Source: Halocafeteria seosinensis (lineage: Eukaryota > Sar > Bigyra > Bicosoecida). From it: DNA of 64,000 nt. The DNA is taken from positions 331,125 to 395,124 of the forward strand of contig LVLI01000101.1 of assembly GCA_001687465.1 (NCBI GenBank). Reading direction: 5' to 3'. Of the stretch, positions 11,868 to 24,600 are shown piece by piece (the first letter of the stretch is position 1; the number at the start of each line of letters is the position of its first letter). The notes under the pieces were generated by a model. It was not told where the DNA came from and made no database searches. It saw only the letters and a program-made list of their open reading frames with translations. The translations under genes were made by a program, and so were the position numbers.

Positions 11868-12335
11868 GATGGCCTGCGTATAGCACTTAAACGCAGAAAT
11901 TGTTGCTCGAGCATGAATGTCCTCGCCTACCGTGATCTATATACAACTCTCAGTTCTGGTGCATTGAACAAAAGTTAATTGTAATTCATCTATTCTATAC
12001 ATTAAGAAACAGTCGAAACTAACAAACATTAGGGAGGAAAGAACTGGTAAATACCACTGTCTGGACCGAACTTCACACACACTGTTCACAGTAGCCGCAA
12101 CCGTGTTCGACTGTTCAACCTTGACAACTACTGCGAACTTGTGTGTCAAATAGATTTTCAACGAGAGGTCACTGCAATCACACATCTAAACTCGTTTCAT
12201 GGAATGGTCAAAGTTGCTCATATTCTACTTTTCCAATACGGCCTCCTCTGAGATGGTAGCCTACGGATAGCATTAGCAACATTCAACGGTGGGGGGCCGA
12301 AGCATTATTTCGCGAGCGTACCAGGAGAAACGAGT
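11868..12335. other. Intergenic, no supported gene
   Basis: This lies between the start of NDUFAF1 and the stop of STK19, both on the minus strand, and should hold the NDUFAF1 promoter and the STK19 3' end. Open frames here are short and unsupported. Confidence 0.5.
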
Positions 12336-13692
12336 TCAAGAAGCCGTTATTGCTGTTGAAGGGCGTCTCCTGGCTCGCGATGCTCTTGCACGTTCAGAAA
12401 CTTTCTTGTTTAACCGAATGAAAGTTCCACTAGCACGCTTACGAATCAAGACAATGACAGCTCCAATAGCGTCACGAACATGGAAAGCCGCAGGTAGCGG
12501 ACTCTTGCCAAAGCGGTAGCGGAACTTGTTCTCTAAGTATGCTCGATCCACCTCCTGGTAACGGACTTTACTTAATCGTTGTTGTAGCTCCCTTCTTCCC
12601 TCTTCAATATACTTCTGCAATTTTACACTCTGAGAACACGTGCATGGAAGAAATAAGCTGAGAATGAAATTCACATAAACATTCAGATAGCCGATGCACG
12701 TACGTTTGGAAGCGTAACCCAAAAGTCTTGATGCTCTGAAACCGACGTGTGGCTTCGGCGCATTAGAACTCCTAGATGTAGCAGTTGTCTGATAACATCT
12801 TCAGTGTTCAAGAAAGACTCCAAATGCTGCTTCTTGACGTATTGGTTGCAAAACAACCTGATGCGATCTACGTCATCATTTGAACACAGAGGTGTGCTAT
12901 CAGTTTTTTCTCCCGACCACTCGACGAACGCATCGGCAACGACTTGTCCATAAACAGATGATTGTAACGCCTGGCTCAATCTCCTCACCTGCGAGTTCTC
13001 TAAAGCACTTTGCCTTTCGGTTATGGTATCAATCAGCTTGAAGAAAGGACTTACGTAGGCTTGATACTCCTTTTTCCTGATGATACCAGGCTGATCTTGA
13101 GTCGCCGGGAGATGAACGCGCATATACATCCCAGCGCGACAGATTTCGTCAATGTCATTCTCTATGCGAGTTGGATCGCTATCGAAATCATACCTGCAAA
13201 CCATTCATGCCCCGGTTTATATCATACCTGCCTTTACATATGCCGTATGAAGCCCACATACAGCTGTGTTTGTAGAGCGACGTCAACTGGCGCTATATCA
13301 ACTATTCGGCGCTCTGCATGGGAGCCAATTCTCCGGGATTCTGTTTTCTTCTCAATAGAGATAGTCCGTGGGAACTCTTGCAAGAGCTTTTCGATGTTGT
13401 ACTGGGTGGTGTTCAACACATCTAGTCTAGGAGAGCCTTCAATGGCTTCCAGAAGTTGCGCATCCGTGAGTCCTTGCAGACTTTGACCTTCGACGCCTTC
13501 TTCTTGCTCTGCATTCCCACGGACAGAGTTTTCTACTACCTCTGTATTATCAGCATGCTGGAGTTCTGCTTCTTGGTCTTGCTGAGGGGAGTCCCCTGGC
13601 ACAATTCCATCCAGTAGGGTAGCGACTCGCTGTTGTTTGTTTTCGAGATCAGCACCATTACTTCCACCCAATTCTTCACGAGATCGCTTCAT
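12336..13692 (-). CDS. STK19: STK19-family winged-helix protein
   Basis: Exons 13692-13238, 13193-12704 and 12629-12336 give 412 residues. After an acidic N-terminal ~85 residues, the conserved C-terminal half matches STK19: LLHLGVLMRR...FWVTLPN, then YIEEGRRELQQRLSKVRYQE, and the closing FHVRDAIGAVIVL...SGTFIRL, equivalent to the YHVHDLIGAQLV...SGTLLRL block of human STK19. Despite its name, the human protein is now regarded as a winged-helix nucleic-acid binder used in transcription-coupled repair rather than a kinase, and no kinase motifs are visible here. The first intron (44 nt) is short for this genome, so that boundary is less certain than the second (74 nt). Confidence 0.82.
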
Positions 13693-14614
13693 CTTCCAGA
13701 ATATGGCACCTGATAGCTGACATGGCAATTCATTCGCCTCCACAAATAAACAATACAAGCTCTTTTCCCTAGGAATCCCCCTTGCGACGTGCGTCACGGC
13801 ACGTACAATCCAGTGTGTAAACTGGAACTTCTCAGTCTGGAAGCTATGGACAGCATAACGGTATATGTGGAATCACTGATGCACACTGATCTCGTCTCAC
13901 TCTTGTAGACGAGCCATCAGATTAGCTTCAGTGTAAGTTGTGGATTGTCTGTAGTAGTACAACCTGTATAGTTCTGTTGGAATTTGTACAACGTTGTACA
14001 CTGTTGTACAAGGTACACGTGTACCGTGTGACCGTCGGAGTAAGAGAGTACAGCGGAAACTTGCATTTTATTCAGACAAATGAACTTTGTTTCGGGTAAT
14101 TTTCAAATAGTCGGAGCTACAGTACGTTGTATAAGCTACCCGGGGTGACATCCAAAAGTTCGTTCTCCAGTTGAGTTCCGATTCCTCCAGGATTCCAGGA
14201 ACTGTGGAACCCCGGTGGGCGCCGGGGGTGCATCAGATGCCCATTCCCACTAATGTTCTAATATCAAGTGAAGCATTTTCTTACTGCACCTGTTTGTACC
14301 TCCCTTTAATCAACATGAAGCGCTTAAGGACTGTTGGAACTCGCTGTACGGCGTCCCCGGGGGTGGGAAAAAGTCCGCGACAGAGACGGTTGAGGCCGGA
14401 ATCCCCGTGCCCCGCAAGATCCGTTGACTTTTCAATTCAGTTTCCGAAGCACATACCGTGTTTTCCCAGAGGATTAGGTTGCCTTTATCGCTCCTTTTAA
14501 TGTAAAAGAGTCTGTACAAGAGCGTGAAGCAGCTCCTGGGTCTCTATGTGCATTGGAAATCAAGTTTAACGCGACGGCTTCAACCGTGGCACTGTCTTTC
14601 CAACAGCGTGGAAG
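13693..14614. other. Intergenic between STK19 and coiled-coil gene
   Basis: This divergent intergenic stretch (922 bp) carries the promoters of both neighbours and the palindrome cluster listed separately. Frames such as 14171-14500 (+) look like chance. Confidence 0.5.
13984..14025. promoter_or_regulatory. Palindrome cluster with E-box core
   Basis: The 8-bp palindrome TTGTACAA occurs at 13984-13991 and 14004-14011, with a 7-bp copy (TTGTACA) at 13994-14000. It is followed directly by the 14-bp perfect palindrome GGTACACGTGTACC (14012-14025), which contains the E-box CACGTG. Dyad symmetry of this kind is typical of dimeric factor sites. It lies about 300 bp upstream of the STK19 start and 590 bp upstream of the plus-strand gene. 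Confidence 0.45.
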
Positions 14615-17429
14615 ATGTCAGCCTCTAAACAGGCCCATACAGAACAACTGAGAACCTCTGAAGGAGGGCAAAGTACAAGCGAACATATCGAGTATCCGCC
14701 AGGCCTTCATCATTCTCACGAAATGTATCCACTCCCACGTCGTCCTCCGCCGCCAGTACAAAATCATAGTGCTGAAGACCACACGGCTAAGGAAGAAGCA
14801 CCTTTGGAAGAAGAGGAAGCAGACCAAAGCAATTCAGAGGAAGAAGAATCGGTAACTGAAGAAAGACAACCTTCGCAAAGGGCGTTTGGGCTGAGTGGAA
14901 AGGCCAATTCCTTAACCCAGGAATTACTCAATATTCGTGAAGCAAGCATTGTAAGTATCTTGGTCAAGTAAGATGGGGCAATTACCTGTTTATTTTTGAC
15001 GAATTTTCGTTGCTTCTTAACAGTCTGTGGGGCAACAGATTGCCCATACCAAGTCTGCCTTAAGACGAGAGGAGCAGGAAGAGGCTGAGGCCCGGCAGGA
15101 CGCAGAGAAGGCAAGACGGGAGGCTGAATCTCTCCGAGAAGAGGAGCGTCAACTCGATGGAAGACTGTCTCGGTATCCAGAACAGGGGAAAGAGCTGCAA
15201 AGGGTAAGTTTGCTATTTTGTAGCTTTCGGCAGCACCGTCTTCCACGTCTGTAGTTGTCAATGTCCTTGCAGAAAATTGAGAGTATCAAGAACAAGATCC
15301 ATACAACGAAGCAGATGGCCCAATTAGCCAAGGAATCTCTACTTTCACGGAACGACTCATTTAGGACTCAAATAGGTGAATTGCAATCTTATTTGGAAAT
15401 TCGTGATCGCCTTCTAAGCCAGAGACTCAAGCAGATGACCGTAAGAGAGCGGTCCCTGCGGGAGCGATTGCAAGAAGTCGACGAAGAGGTACGGCGAGGA
15501 CGCTCCCTCAATGGTGAAGACTGGCGTCTTGAGCTTCAAAGCATGAAGTCTAGTTTACACATTTTAAAGGTTCAAAGCTTAGAAGGAATGAAGGAGAGGG
15601 TATCGAAAGCGTCGTATCGGCTCCAGCAAAAGTACAAGGGCATAATCGTTGCAAACGAGCGCTGCCGCCGACAGCTTTGTGACGGTCGAAACAAGTACCA
15701 ACTCTCTTCCAAGCTCCTGAAAGAGCACGTGCAGACGTTCATCAATAACACAGCATATCCCACCAAGGATAAACTTACAGCGTTGCAAGAGATTCCTGAG
15801 AATGTGGTGAGTCAGTGTGCCCATATTTTGGAGCGATGTGAAGAAGATAACGCAAACTCCGCAATTGAACCTTGGCTGTGCTTTGAAGCAACGTTGGAAA
15901 TTCCAATGATATCCAGTGTGTTTGATGATTATCTTAAGCAACTGCTTTCTCAATCGAAATTACCTCAGGAATCGATGTCCCCTTTTGTGGAGAAGATCGT
16001 TGAAACGTTACCGAAAAAAGAGGAAACCGGATCGACTCACCAGCATTCCGAGAAATCAGAGAAGATCCCTCACCATCTTCAAGGAACAGTGAATTTCAAG
16101 TCGTACTGTCAGACTCGTCCGGGGAATAAAACACAAGAACTTCAGCTCTCAGACAGGAATGTTCCTTGGAATACTGGGATCGACAGGCGGAAAAGAGCAG
16201 TTGGCACAAATTCCAAAGTTCGCGAGGTAGCGTTAGCGGCTGTTTACGCGGATAGGAATAATAGCAAAGGAGTTGAGTCAAACAATGATTGGAGCGAAAC
16301 TGATGTGTTACCGAACGGCACTTCAGGGGGAATGCACACTAGTCCAATAAAAAAAGTGTCGACGAAGAAAGGGCAGGACCAGGGGCGCTCCTCCTCTCGG
16401 CGAAGAGGGTCCTATTTCGGCACCTACCCTTCATCTCCCCCTACCTCCTCGGAATCCAAGAGCTTTAAAGAAGATTTTATGATAACTGAAGGGGATCGTT
16501 ATAATATTGGTGCCCAAGTACAAATGAAAAAGTGGGGGTTACGGGAATATGGAAGTAGCCAGGAAAGTACCAGTCAATCGACTAGACAGGAAGGTGGACT
16601 TCGCCGTGCAAGCTCTGCCCGGATAAACCAGCTTTCCGAGCCGAAGAAATCTCTTCCAGGGGAGAATGAGGATGTTCCCTTGGTAGACACCAGTGCTCAG
16701 AGCCAACAAAGGCATCTTCGCTTAAGAGAAGGGATGCCTTATGGCCCTCGTCCGTCCACAACTTCTCAGAGGTCTTTCCCATCGGACAGAGAGAGTAGCT
16801 CTGTTGCTGCCAAAGACGAGGATGGCAACTGGATATTGAAGAAAACGAGTGCCAAAAAGATTAAGCAGCTGTCCCAACCGAAAAGACCTTCTGTATCTCC
16901 TGGCAGCGGAAGTTCGTCTCCGAGTATGGATGAAACCGAGCTTTCCCGAACGCTATCCTCTAGGTGGTTCTATCAGCTGCGGAGTCCCTCAGATGCCACT
17001 CTAGGTACAGACAAGCGTTCGCATGGAAATGGGTTACAGCGTGAAGAGTCCTGGAACGAGTATTTTTCCACAAGACCTTCCGGCCAGAATCTGTCCCGGA
17101 GACTTTCGAGGAAGGAGCTTCAGCAGCAATCGTTCCGATCCTCGTCTACTCCGCGTGGTGGTCGACATGGAACTCCGATATTGGATGAAGACATTGATGA
17201 AGTGTTGGACTCCGATGACGGGAGTGAGGACGATGAGAAGGGCTCGAGAGATGTGCTAACTCGCTCTACCAGTAACGCGCCGACTAGATCACGGAAGAAT
17301 CACTCGTCTCGTAGCCGGAGTTCCATGAAGCCTCGGAAATCCTTTCTGCAACAATTACAGGCGGGGAAAATTCCAGAGGAATTGATTCAATTTGGAGACG
17401 CAGGCAACGGTGGAGAACAGCGAAGATAG
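14615..17429 (+). CDS. Large coiled-coil, disordered protein
   Basis: Exons 14615-14950, 15024-15203 and 15273-17429 give 890 residues. The N-terminal ~95 residues are His/Pro/Glu-rich. Residues ~110-310 form a long coiled coil (RREEQEEAEARQDAEKARRE, then helices through RHERSLRERL-like heptads), and ~310-400 are helical. The remainder is Ser/Arg-rich and disordered. Two short motifs there, ARINQLSEPKK and AKKIKQLSQPKRP, resemble the I..L..PK repeats of THEG-type flagellar proteins, though two copies is little evidence. The C-terminus is basic (RSRKNHSSRSRSSMKPRKS). A cytoskeletal or ciliary structural role is plausible from composition and local gene content only. I do not recognise a family. 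Confidence 0.75.
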
Positions 17430-18016
17430 CGTTGTTGTACAGCCAATGGAGGGAATCACGTATATGCTGGTAACTTGCTTTTACACCGACAGGGAAATCT
17501 ACTGGGTCAACACCCACGAGGTATGCGTTTACTTTAAATATATATTATTATTCACGCATGCTATCTAGGGGCCTAGTAAGGCGGTGTCTTTGCTATGAAG
17601 CAGCTACCACCCTCCGTTGACTCGTGTTTCAGGCTGAAATCGTATCCCAAGGGTCCCACTTATCTGTAGTCTAGTCAACACTCATGCCCTCAAGCAATCC
17701 ATGCTTCCATGCGGAATCTCCAAAGATACCCCTGTAACTAGTCGTTATACAAAAGCGACGAAATTCCCGTTTCTTTTGTGCCTCCAAGTTTGATGACAAT
17801 CACATACACATATGTACAGCTCTTGGGAGCTTCTCACCCACTTTCCTGTTTTTTGAAGACTTGCGGGAACTCCAGCCACGCGGCACGAACCTCCCGTACA
17901 TATTGTATAGAAGCTACGTCACCACAGATTCTTAGAGCCCCACGAGTTGTCTTTAGTATCGTATTAGTGGTAGTCAAAGATAGAGAGTTATGGTATAGGA
18001 AGGTTTGTATTTGGGA
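17430..18016. other. Intergenic, no supported gene
   Basis: This lies between two plus-strand coiled-coil genes and presumably holds the 3' end of the first and promoter of the second. I see no convincing exon or RNA gene. Confidence 0.5.
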
Positions 18017-20371
18017 ATGTACTCTCACCAGCGCTCAAGCCCCCATCATGCAAGAGGCTCCTCCAGGGTGCCCCCTCCTCCTCCCCCTTCTACAGCCACT
18101 CATGAACGTTCTCCGAGGTACTCCCACCAGCCACAGCAGACGTACTACAATGGAGACATGCCGTATTTGAGCTTGTATCACCACCAGCAGAAGGACCAGC
18201 GGCCGCCATCTAGTCAGACCAGTCAGCTTCAAGATACGAGTTCTGCCATGGCCCAACAGCATGCACAGCACTCGCGTTTCGATGATACCACGGGTGCTTC
18301 CTCGTCCTTGATTACGTCCGATATGCCCGTCCAAAGCATGATACAGAAACTGGATGGCGAAATCCAGGTGCTGCGAGAGAGACTGCAGCGGGGTGGAATC
18401 GTCAACCAACATACTTTGTCATCACGTTTGGCATTGGTGGAAACCCACGTACAGCATGAAGCGGATGACTTGAAAGCGTTTAAACAGAAAGTTATGAGGC
18501 ACCTACGGGATATATCAGAGCGAATAACGGACATATCTGCTGGCCGCACGCAAGACACTTCGCAGTCACAAGCGGCATTTTCATACTCTCATAACCCGCT
18601 GGTGCTGTCTCCGGGTGAGCAAAGAGCTATCAACAGATCGCGAAACAGAACATATTACTCAGAGGATAGCAGTGGTGCAACCGCATTTTCACCCATACAA
18701 GAGCAACCGCCACAACAGCCGATCAACCAGAATATTGAAATGGATTTCGTTACCCAGTTAAAGAAGAACCGAGAGAATCTAGAAAATCTAACACGGGAGT
18801 TTGAACAACTAAGGGTTGTTTTAACGGAATTTCCATTTTCTCATACGCAATTGTCTGACCTGCAACATCAGCTTTACAATAGGATTTTGAGCGTGCTGGA
18901 CTCATGGGGCGAACTCCTTCAGCAAGAAGTAAATAGGAACGTTGTGCGATCCAATCAAGGCATTCAAGAAAAGATAAGCTTCCTGGAACAGTCTCTGGGC
19001 CAAAGGGTGAATGCATTAGAAAAAGAGTATCAAACTATCCGCCTGATACAAAATCAGTATCAGTTCGATATGGAAGATGAGGAGTACATGTACCAAAGAA
19101 ATAGTCGAATAAACGATATCGAAGAGCTCTTCAATAGAGTACAAAGATTGGAAGACAATCAAAAACAACAACACGAAGAAATGCTTTTTCGCCTTTCTAA
19201 GTTGGAGCATTCAGTGGATAAGAAGCTAGAAGCAATGTTCAATTACTTTCGACAATCTGGTGCATCACACAAGGACATGTATCAACAAACTGCAGCAGGA
19301 GCCGAAGCACAGTCTAACGAAGAGGAAGAGGAAGTGGTGAACCAACTTCGGCAATCGCTCGGGAGACCCGAGGAAGGAGAAAGGAAGATTGCCGAGAATG
19401 GTAATGCAACAGAGCTCCAGCAGCCGCGTCAGCCTATAGGACGAGTAGCGCAGCGTGCCAATACGGTTGAGAGCAACGAGGCTGATCATGGCCAACCGAC
19501 AATGCAAGGGCGTAATGCAAGAGCTTCACTTGATACCTCCCAGGCAAACCCTGATGCTACTTCCCAAAGATCTGGGACACTGGGTGAACATGACTCAACC
19601 CTCGACGCACCAAGTCGCCAACATGAAACAAACAAGTCAAGCTCGATGGCAAGAGCCGATACTAATGCTCCCAGCGCAAAGAACGCTTCCCGAAGATCTG
19701 AGACACAAGACGGACATGACTCAAGCTCGACGGCACACTCTGATACGAATGCGACCAATTCCCAAAGATCCAAGGCAGAGTATGAACATCACTCAACTCC
19801 TTCCCTACCGGGTCATCAGCACCAAACAAACAACTCAATATCCTCGCCTAGAACAGATACGTTTGCAACCAATGCGAAGTCTGAGGCAGACGCAGAATCA
19901 GACACTCAACAGGATTCAAAACACAAGACTCCTGAGAGCACGAGTGAAGCCAATAAAACTGCCACGACCATAGATATGACTTTCCCTTCTGTTTCAGACT
20001 CCTTAGAGGGACAGTTCCAGACGGGTGAGCCAATAAACGATACTCCTAACGGACATGGAAGCAGTGAGGCCATAACTCACACACACGATACGACTGCCGC
20101 AACCACCACCACAACTGCAACCACGGCACAGGAACGACTTAAGCAGCTTAAAGAGAGGGTGGGTGCAAACGATGAAGAAGAAAAACGCAAATTGGAAAGT
20201 ATGACTCCGGAAGAGCAAGAGGAATATCACCGAAAAAAGGAACAGGAGCGACGACATAACGAGAGATACAAGCAAACGCTGAAAAAGGGGCTAAAGCAGT
20301 ATGCGTCAGCAAATCCTCTGAAACCTGGTAGTGGACGCGGAAGCAAGAGAAGTGGGCGATTTGGAAAATAG
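18017..20371 (+). CDS. Coiled-coil protein with repetitive Ser/Thr/Gln tail
   Basis: One uninterrupted frame of 784 residues starts at ATG 18017; an upstream in-frame TTG is not used. The N-terminal ~85 residues are His/Pro/Gln-rich. Residues ~100-420 are strongly heptad-like (QKLDGEIQVLRERLQ, ENLTREFEQLR, EKEYQTIRLIQNQYQFDMED). Residues ~480-690 are low-complexity and contain loose repeats of the form SQRSxTxxEHDSTxxxPxxQHxTNxSSS at ~40-residue spacing. A second, very charged helix (LKQLKERVGANDEEEKRKLE) precedes a basic Gly/Ser/Arg tail. It is the second large coiled-coil gene in a row on this strand, and a centriole, basal-body or cytoskeletal scaffold is possible. No family is recognised. 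Confidence 0.75.
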   Translation: MYSHQRSSPHHARGSSRVPPPPPPSTATHERSPRYSHQPQQTYYNGDMPYLSLYHHQQKDQRPPSSQTSQLQDTSSAMAQQHAQHSRFDDTTGASSSLITSDMPVQSMIQKLDGEIQVLRERLQRGGIVNQHTLSSRLALVETHVQHEADDLKAFKQKVMRHLRDISERITDISAGRTQDTSQSQAAFSYSHNPLVLSPGEQRAINRSRNRTYYSEDSSGATAFSPIQEQPPQQPINQNIEMDFVTQLKKNRENLENLTREFEQLRVVLTEFPFSHTQLSDLQHQLYNRILSVLDSWGELLQQEVNRNVVRSNQGIQEKISFLEQSLGQRVNALEKEYQTIRLIQNQYQFDMEDEEYMYQRNSRINDIEELFNRVQRLEDNQKQQHEEMLFRLSKLEHSVDKKLEAMFNYFRQSGASHKDMYQQTAAGAEAQSNEEEEEVVNQLRQSLGRPEEGERKIAENGNATELQQPRQPIGRVAQRANTVESNEADHGQPTMQGRNARASLDTSQANPDATSQRSGTLGEHDSTLDAPSRQHETNKSSSMARADTNAPSAKNASRRSETQDGHDSSSTAHSDTNATNSQRSKAEYEHHSTPSLPGHQHQTNNSISSPRTDTFATNAKSEADAESDTQQDSKHKTPESTSEANKTATTIDMTFPSVSDSLEGQFQTGEPINDTPNGHGSSEAITHTHDTTAATTTTTATTAQERLKQLKERVGANDEEEKRKLESMTPEEQEEYHRKKEQERRHNERYKQTLKKGLKQYASANPLKPGSGRGSKRSGRFGK

Positions 20372-21645
20372 AGACGCAGAATTAGATTATGTTTCCTACA
20401 AAACCTCTTGTTCCGCATCGCCTCCGGACTTGGCAGGCTGATAGCAGCGGTGTTATGATCCATCAGCTCACGAATGCCGAGTTCCAATTTGCTCGGAAAT
20501 GTGCTTCTAACTCTACCAAACTGTGCTGTCCGCAAGTGCGGCTTAGGCATGTGTTGTCATGATTGCTTTTAAACCTGGTCGCTGGCATTGTCAATGAGAC
20601 CATCGTTGGAACTTATGGCGGCTGGAAACATAACATCCCTTTGACACGCATCACGCGGGACACTATGGTCATTTTATTTAATTGGAGATTATTCCAACAC
20701 CTCATTTGGTTTACTTGTCCAGTGCGGCCGTCATCCCTCGAACTCCCAGGGAAGCACGAGCGTGTGGACCCTGTCAGAACAGATCGTCTTCCAGCAGCAG
20801 GAGTGAATTTCAATCCTTGTTTAAGCGATTCCCACCACCGCCTGATGACTCGAAGTAAATCGTATTTGCTTGATGTTATCTCACTGATGCTGATATGTGC
20901 TAGAATCTTGGCTCAAGAGCACACTCCGTCGGGACTCCGACTCGAGAGTACTAGTACCGGGCTCTGTGATGATTCACTGCAGGCTCGTTCTGATGGCTCA
21001 ATTTTAGAGGCGCAAGCACCAGCAATCCTAATCTTCAGTATACATTGAAATCAAGCCATGTTCGGGTATGGTACTAATTTCCGTAGCCGCAAGCGGCGCA
21101 GTACGATCGCATGGTGAGGCATTTACAGAAATTTTACACATGGGACTACAATGCATGCAAGTTTCCATAAAACTTTTTCAGCAGATTCGATTGTAACACC
21201 TTTCCATAGAGTCGACGACTTATACACATTCAACAATGACTTAGAACTTGTGTTGCCAAAGTACCACAGTCACGTTAGCGTATTGGCAAATTGTTTCTTC
21301 GATAGCTCTGTCTTGGAAGTTTAGTGGTATCCACGTTTTGTTGTCGCGGTTGAACGTATCCAGCTTTTGTTCACTAGAGCTGATCTAGTTGAATACACAC
21401 AATGAAGTGGGCTGATCTCGTCATAAACTTCCGAAGTTGAAGTACGCTGAAGTTGAAGTTGCTCCAAGCGCACACTGTGCGCTCGATGGCACTGCTGTAC
21501 ATATTATTCAATTCATAAGTGGGAGTATTGACGCGATAAAATTGATTCTTACACTTGTGTTGAGGGTACTGATACGGTTCGACAAGAGATTGAAAAAGCT
21601 ACGAGAAGCGATTCTCCGGCCGTTTAGCTACCAACTTAAACAGCC
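20372..21645. other. Intergenic, no supported gene
   Basis: This 1.27-kb stretch lies between two plus-strand genes. The longest frame, 20563-21048 (+, 161 codons), has no recognisable domain and no splice partner. A small direct repeat (GAAGTTGAAGT) occurs near 21431-21462. The protease promoter must lie in the right part. Confidence 0.5.
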
Positions 21646-24600
21646 ATGGCGGATGATACGGAAGCTTCAGGGGCTAATTTGCATCTCCCTGTTCCTCGCG
21701 GCGACATTCGCGGTATACAGGAACTTGCGTCGAGCGCCAGAAGTGCACGTGAATCCGTCAATGAAGGGGAAAGCTTGTCGGATGAGGAACTACTGCAGCT
21801 CTATCGACAACACCGCGAGGAATTGCATGCTTTTCTGAGCCAAAATGGAGATACTTTTTTCGAGCACATGGCAGACAGTAATGGCCCCGGAGCTGTGGGA
21901 CTGAATAATCAAGGTACTTTACCTCGCTTTCAAGGGTAGCTTCTGAGGAGTTGTCATGCTTGTAAATTTGTACCTTCGGCGTTACATGCAGGAGCTACGT
22001 GCTACTTGAATAGTATGTTGCAACTCTTATTTTTCACGAGGGAAATCCGTGAAAATATCCAATCATGGAGATTCGAAGAGCATAACGCTAGCGGCATCCC
22101 GGAGCAGATTCAAAGGCTGCTATGTAAAATGAAGTACACCAAGTGTCCGTGGGTGGATACAACCAATCTTACAACCGCATTCAAATGGAATGAGGATGAT
22201 GTTGCACAACAGCAAGATTCCAACGAATTGTTCACTCTCTTACTCGATACCTTGGATGTGAGTATGAGATCGATTTCAGATGAGTACACACCGCTTCAGT
22301 CTGTGTACGAAGGAGTGGAGGCGTCGTCGTTAACGTGCCTTTCCTGCCGAAACTCTAGATGGAAATCAGAGCGATTTCTGAGCCTTTCATTGCCAATTCC
22401 CGTATCGAGCGAGCAAGCGTCTTTGCCCCATAACGAGAAAGTCGTCGAGAGTGCCGAAAATGATGTGAAATCATCCCAGGAAGTTTCTGTTGAAGAATGC
22501 TTAGGTGGACATTTCGAAGAGGAAACGTTTATGGCGGAGAACGCTTTAGAATGCGAGCACTGTGGCCAAAAACAGCCAACAGTGCGGAACGTCTATATCA
22601 AAGATGCGCCAAAGATACTCTCAGTTTCATTTCAAAGGTATGTCGCTTCTCAATTCCAAGTGCTTCCGCTGTTATACTATAGGAACCTTCTCTGGTACTC
22701 AGGCTTATTTTTAATATGAAGACACTGGAACAAGAGAAAATCACATCCCCAATCCATTTGAAAAGATATTTGAATATATCAGATTATCTCTTAGAGTCGG
22801 AGGGGAATAATGGCCAGTACGAGTTGTTCGGGCTTCTGGTTCACATTGGGGGATCTCACGGAGGACACTACATTACGTATGTGAATCCCAAAGTAGGACT
22901 CGATCTGGAAAGGGACGGGGAACATGCGTGGCTAGAATTAAACGACGCGGTAGTTTATTCTCTCGATCGAGAGCAGCAAAGCGTACTGTTCGGTGAGCAC
23001 ACGCACTCCGATAATGATTCCTCAGCCGGCCGTATCGCCGATCGCCAACGCCAACGCCGAATCGAAAATGTCAAGGCAAATGTATATTCTGCTTTTTACC
23101 GCCAGGTGGGCAACGAAGATCCATCGGCAGCAGTGGGTTTTCCTTCCGCACTAGTCAAGGAGGTAGAGGAAAATAACGGTTTTTGTGAAAAACTGAGAGT
23201 AGCCCGAATGGTTGAGAAAAAGTTATTGGAAGTATCCATGTTTACATGGGACTGCCGCTATCCGCAATGTGGAGAGTATTTTGATGTCCATCGGCTTAAA
23301 CAGCGTAGGAAGACACCGCTTCGAACATACACATGTTTCAAACGGTGGTGTCTGAGGGATTTCTTGCAAAGGATCAGCCCACTAGTGGGTACTTCATTTA
23401 CACTGAGACTGTTCAACAGTAATAGTGGTGAGCTTGGTATGTGCCTACGTGAAATTGACGGTGACACCTTGTTATCCGAAGTATTTCAGGAATCTTCGGA
23501 AGCTTCAGTCCTCCTGCAACCTCGCATAGTTGATCTAATAGGATATTCTTTATCCAAGGGTAAAGCGGCAAAGCGTTTAACGTTACTCACTGAATACAGT
23601 TTCAGAGAGGAAGATCTCTTTGAATGTGCGAACATGGTGAATTCAGAATTTACGAGCTCCACTCTTCCTTCATGTGTTTTAAGAGCCTTGGAGAACGCAG
23701 CAGCTACAGTGATACAAATTGACGACGATGGAACAACAGTAAAAGGCACCTCGATCCTCGAGGAGGTTTGTAGGAATGTCCCTACTAGAATTCAGCCGGG
23801 ACAAGTCGCTGCGGCTTATCTTTCACCCCCTGGTGACTTTCTAAATATTGTTTCTTCCCTTCAAAGGAAAAGACTGCCCCAACCGAAGGCGCTTACTGAG
23901 CAATTCTCTGTGGATTCTGACGATGTGCCAAATTATTCAGTAATAATAGCTTCCGTTGTGTCAAATCAGGACTCTCCCACTATTCTCAACATATTCGAGC
24001 GTTTGGCGAACATGATCACCATTGAATTCAATTCACTTGGAGGGCAATCGGAGAACGGGGTCCGGTATGAAAACTGCATTCAGTGCCATCGCTCTTGCAC
24101 TCTAGTCCAACTGAAGCAGTACATGCTACCGTAAGTTCGTACTCATGAGCCAGTTTCTCGCACGAATAACATCGTCCTGAATACAGGTACTTCGAAAGGC
24201 CATACCAGGATGTGAACAAGTTTCATTGTAAATATAATTCCAATGGAGCTCAAATTAAAGCCGAGAATAAAACCATTGAGGAGCTCGGTTTGAAAGATGG
24301 TAGTATTCTTCATGTATGTGCTGGCGCGCCCCTTCAGGAGGGTCAACATTTGATTAAAATTCTTAGGTTTGACCCTCATGCGGAGAAAAGGAAACTGTCG
24401 CCGTACAAGAAGCTTGCTGTAAATGAGAGCGATACGTAAGTAGTTCGCTCAAATGTATGACAGGGGTGATATGTATAAGACTATCAACTTGTATGTGTGA
24501 GCTCCACAGCGTAGAAGTCTTAAAAGAACGCCTATGGAGAATAAAATGGTCTAAAGAATTGCTCCAAAAGTCTTTCCGTCATCTAAGGCTTCGAGCATTG

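Noticed and set aside
20563-21048. 161-codon plus-strand frame upstream of the USP gene
   Set aside because: No recognisable family or targeting signal, begins at a codon with no supporting context, and cannot be spliced in frame to the USP start.
21437-21838. 133-codon frame over the USP start with a hydrophobic segment
   Set aside because: Overlaps the USP first exon in another frame; the USP frame is secured by the catalytic motif across the splice site.
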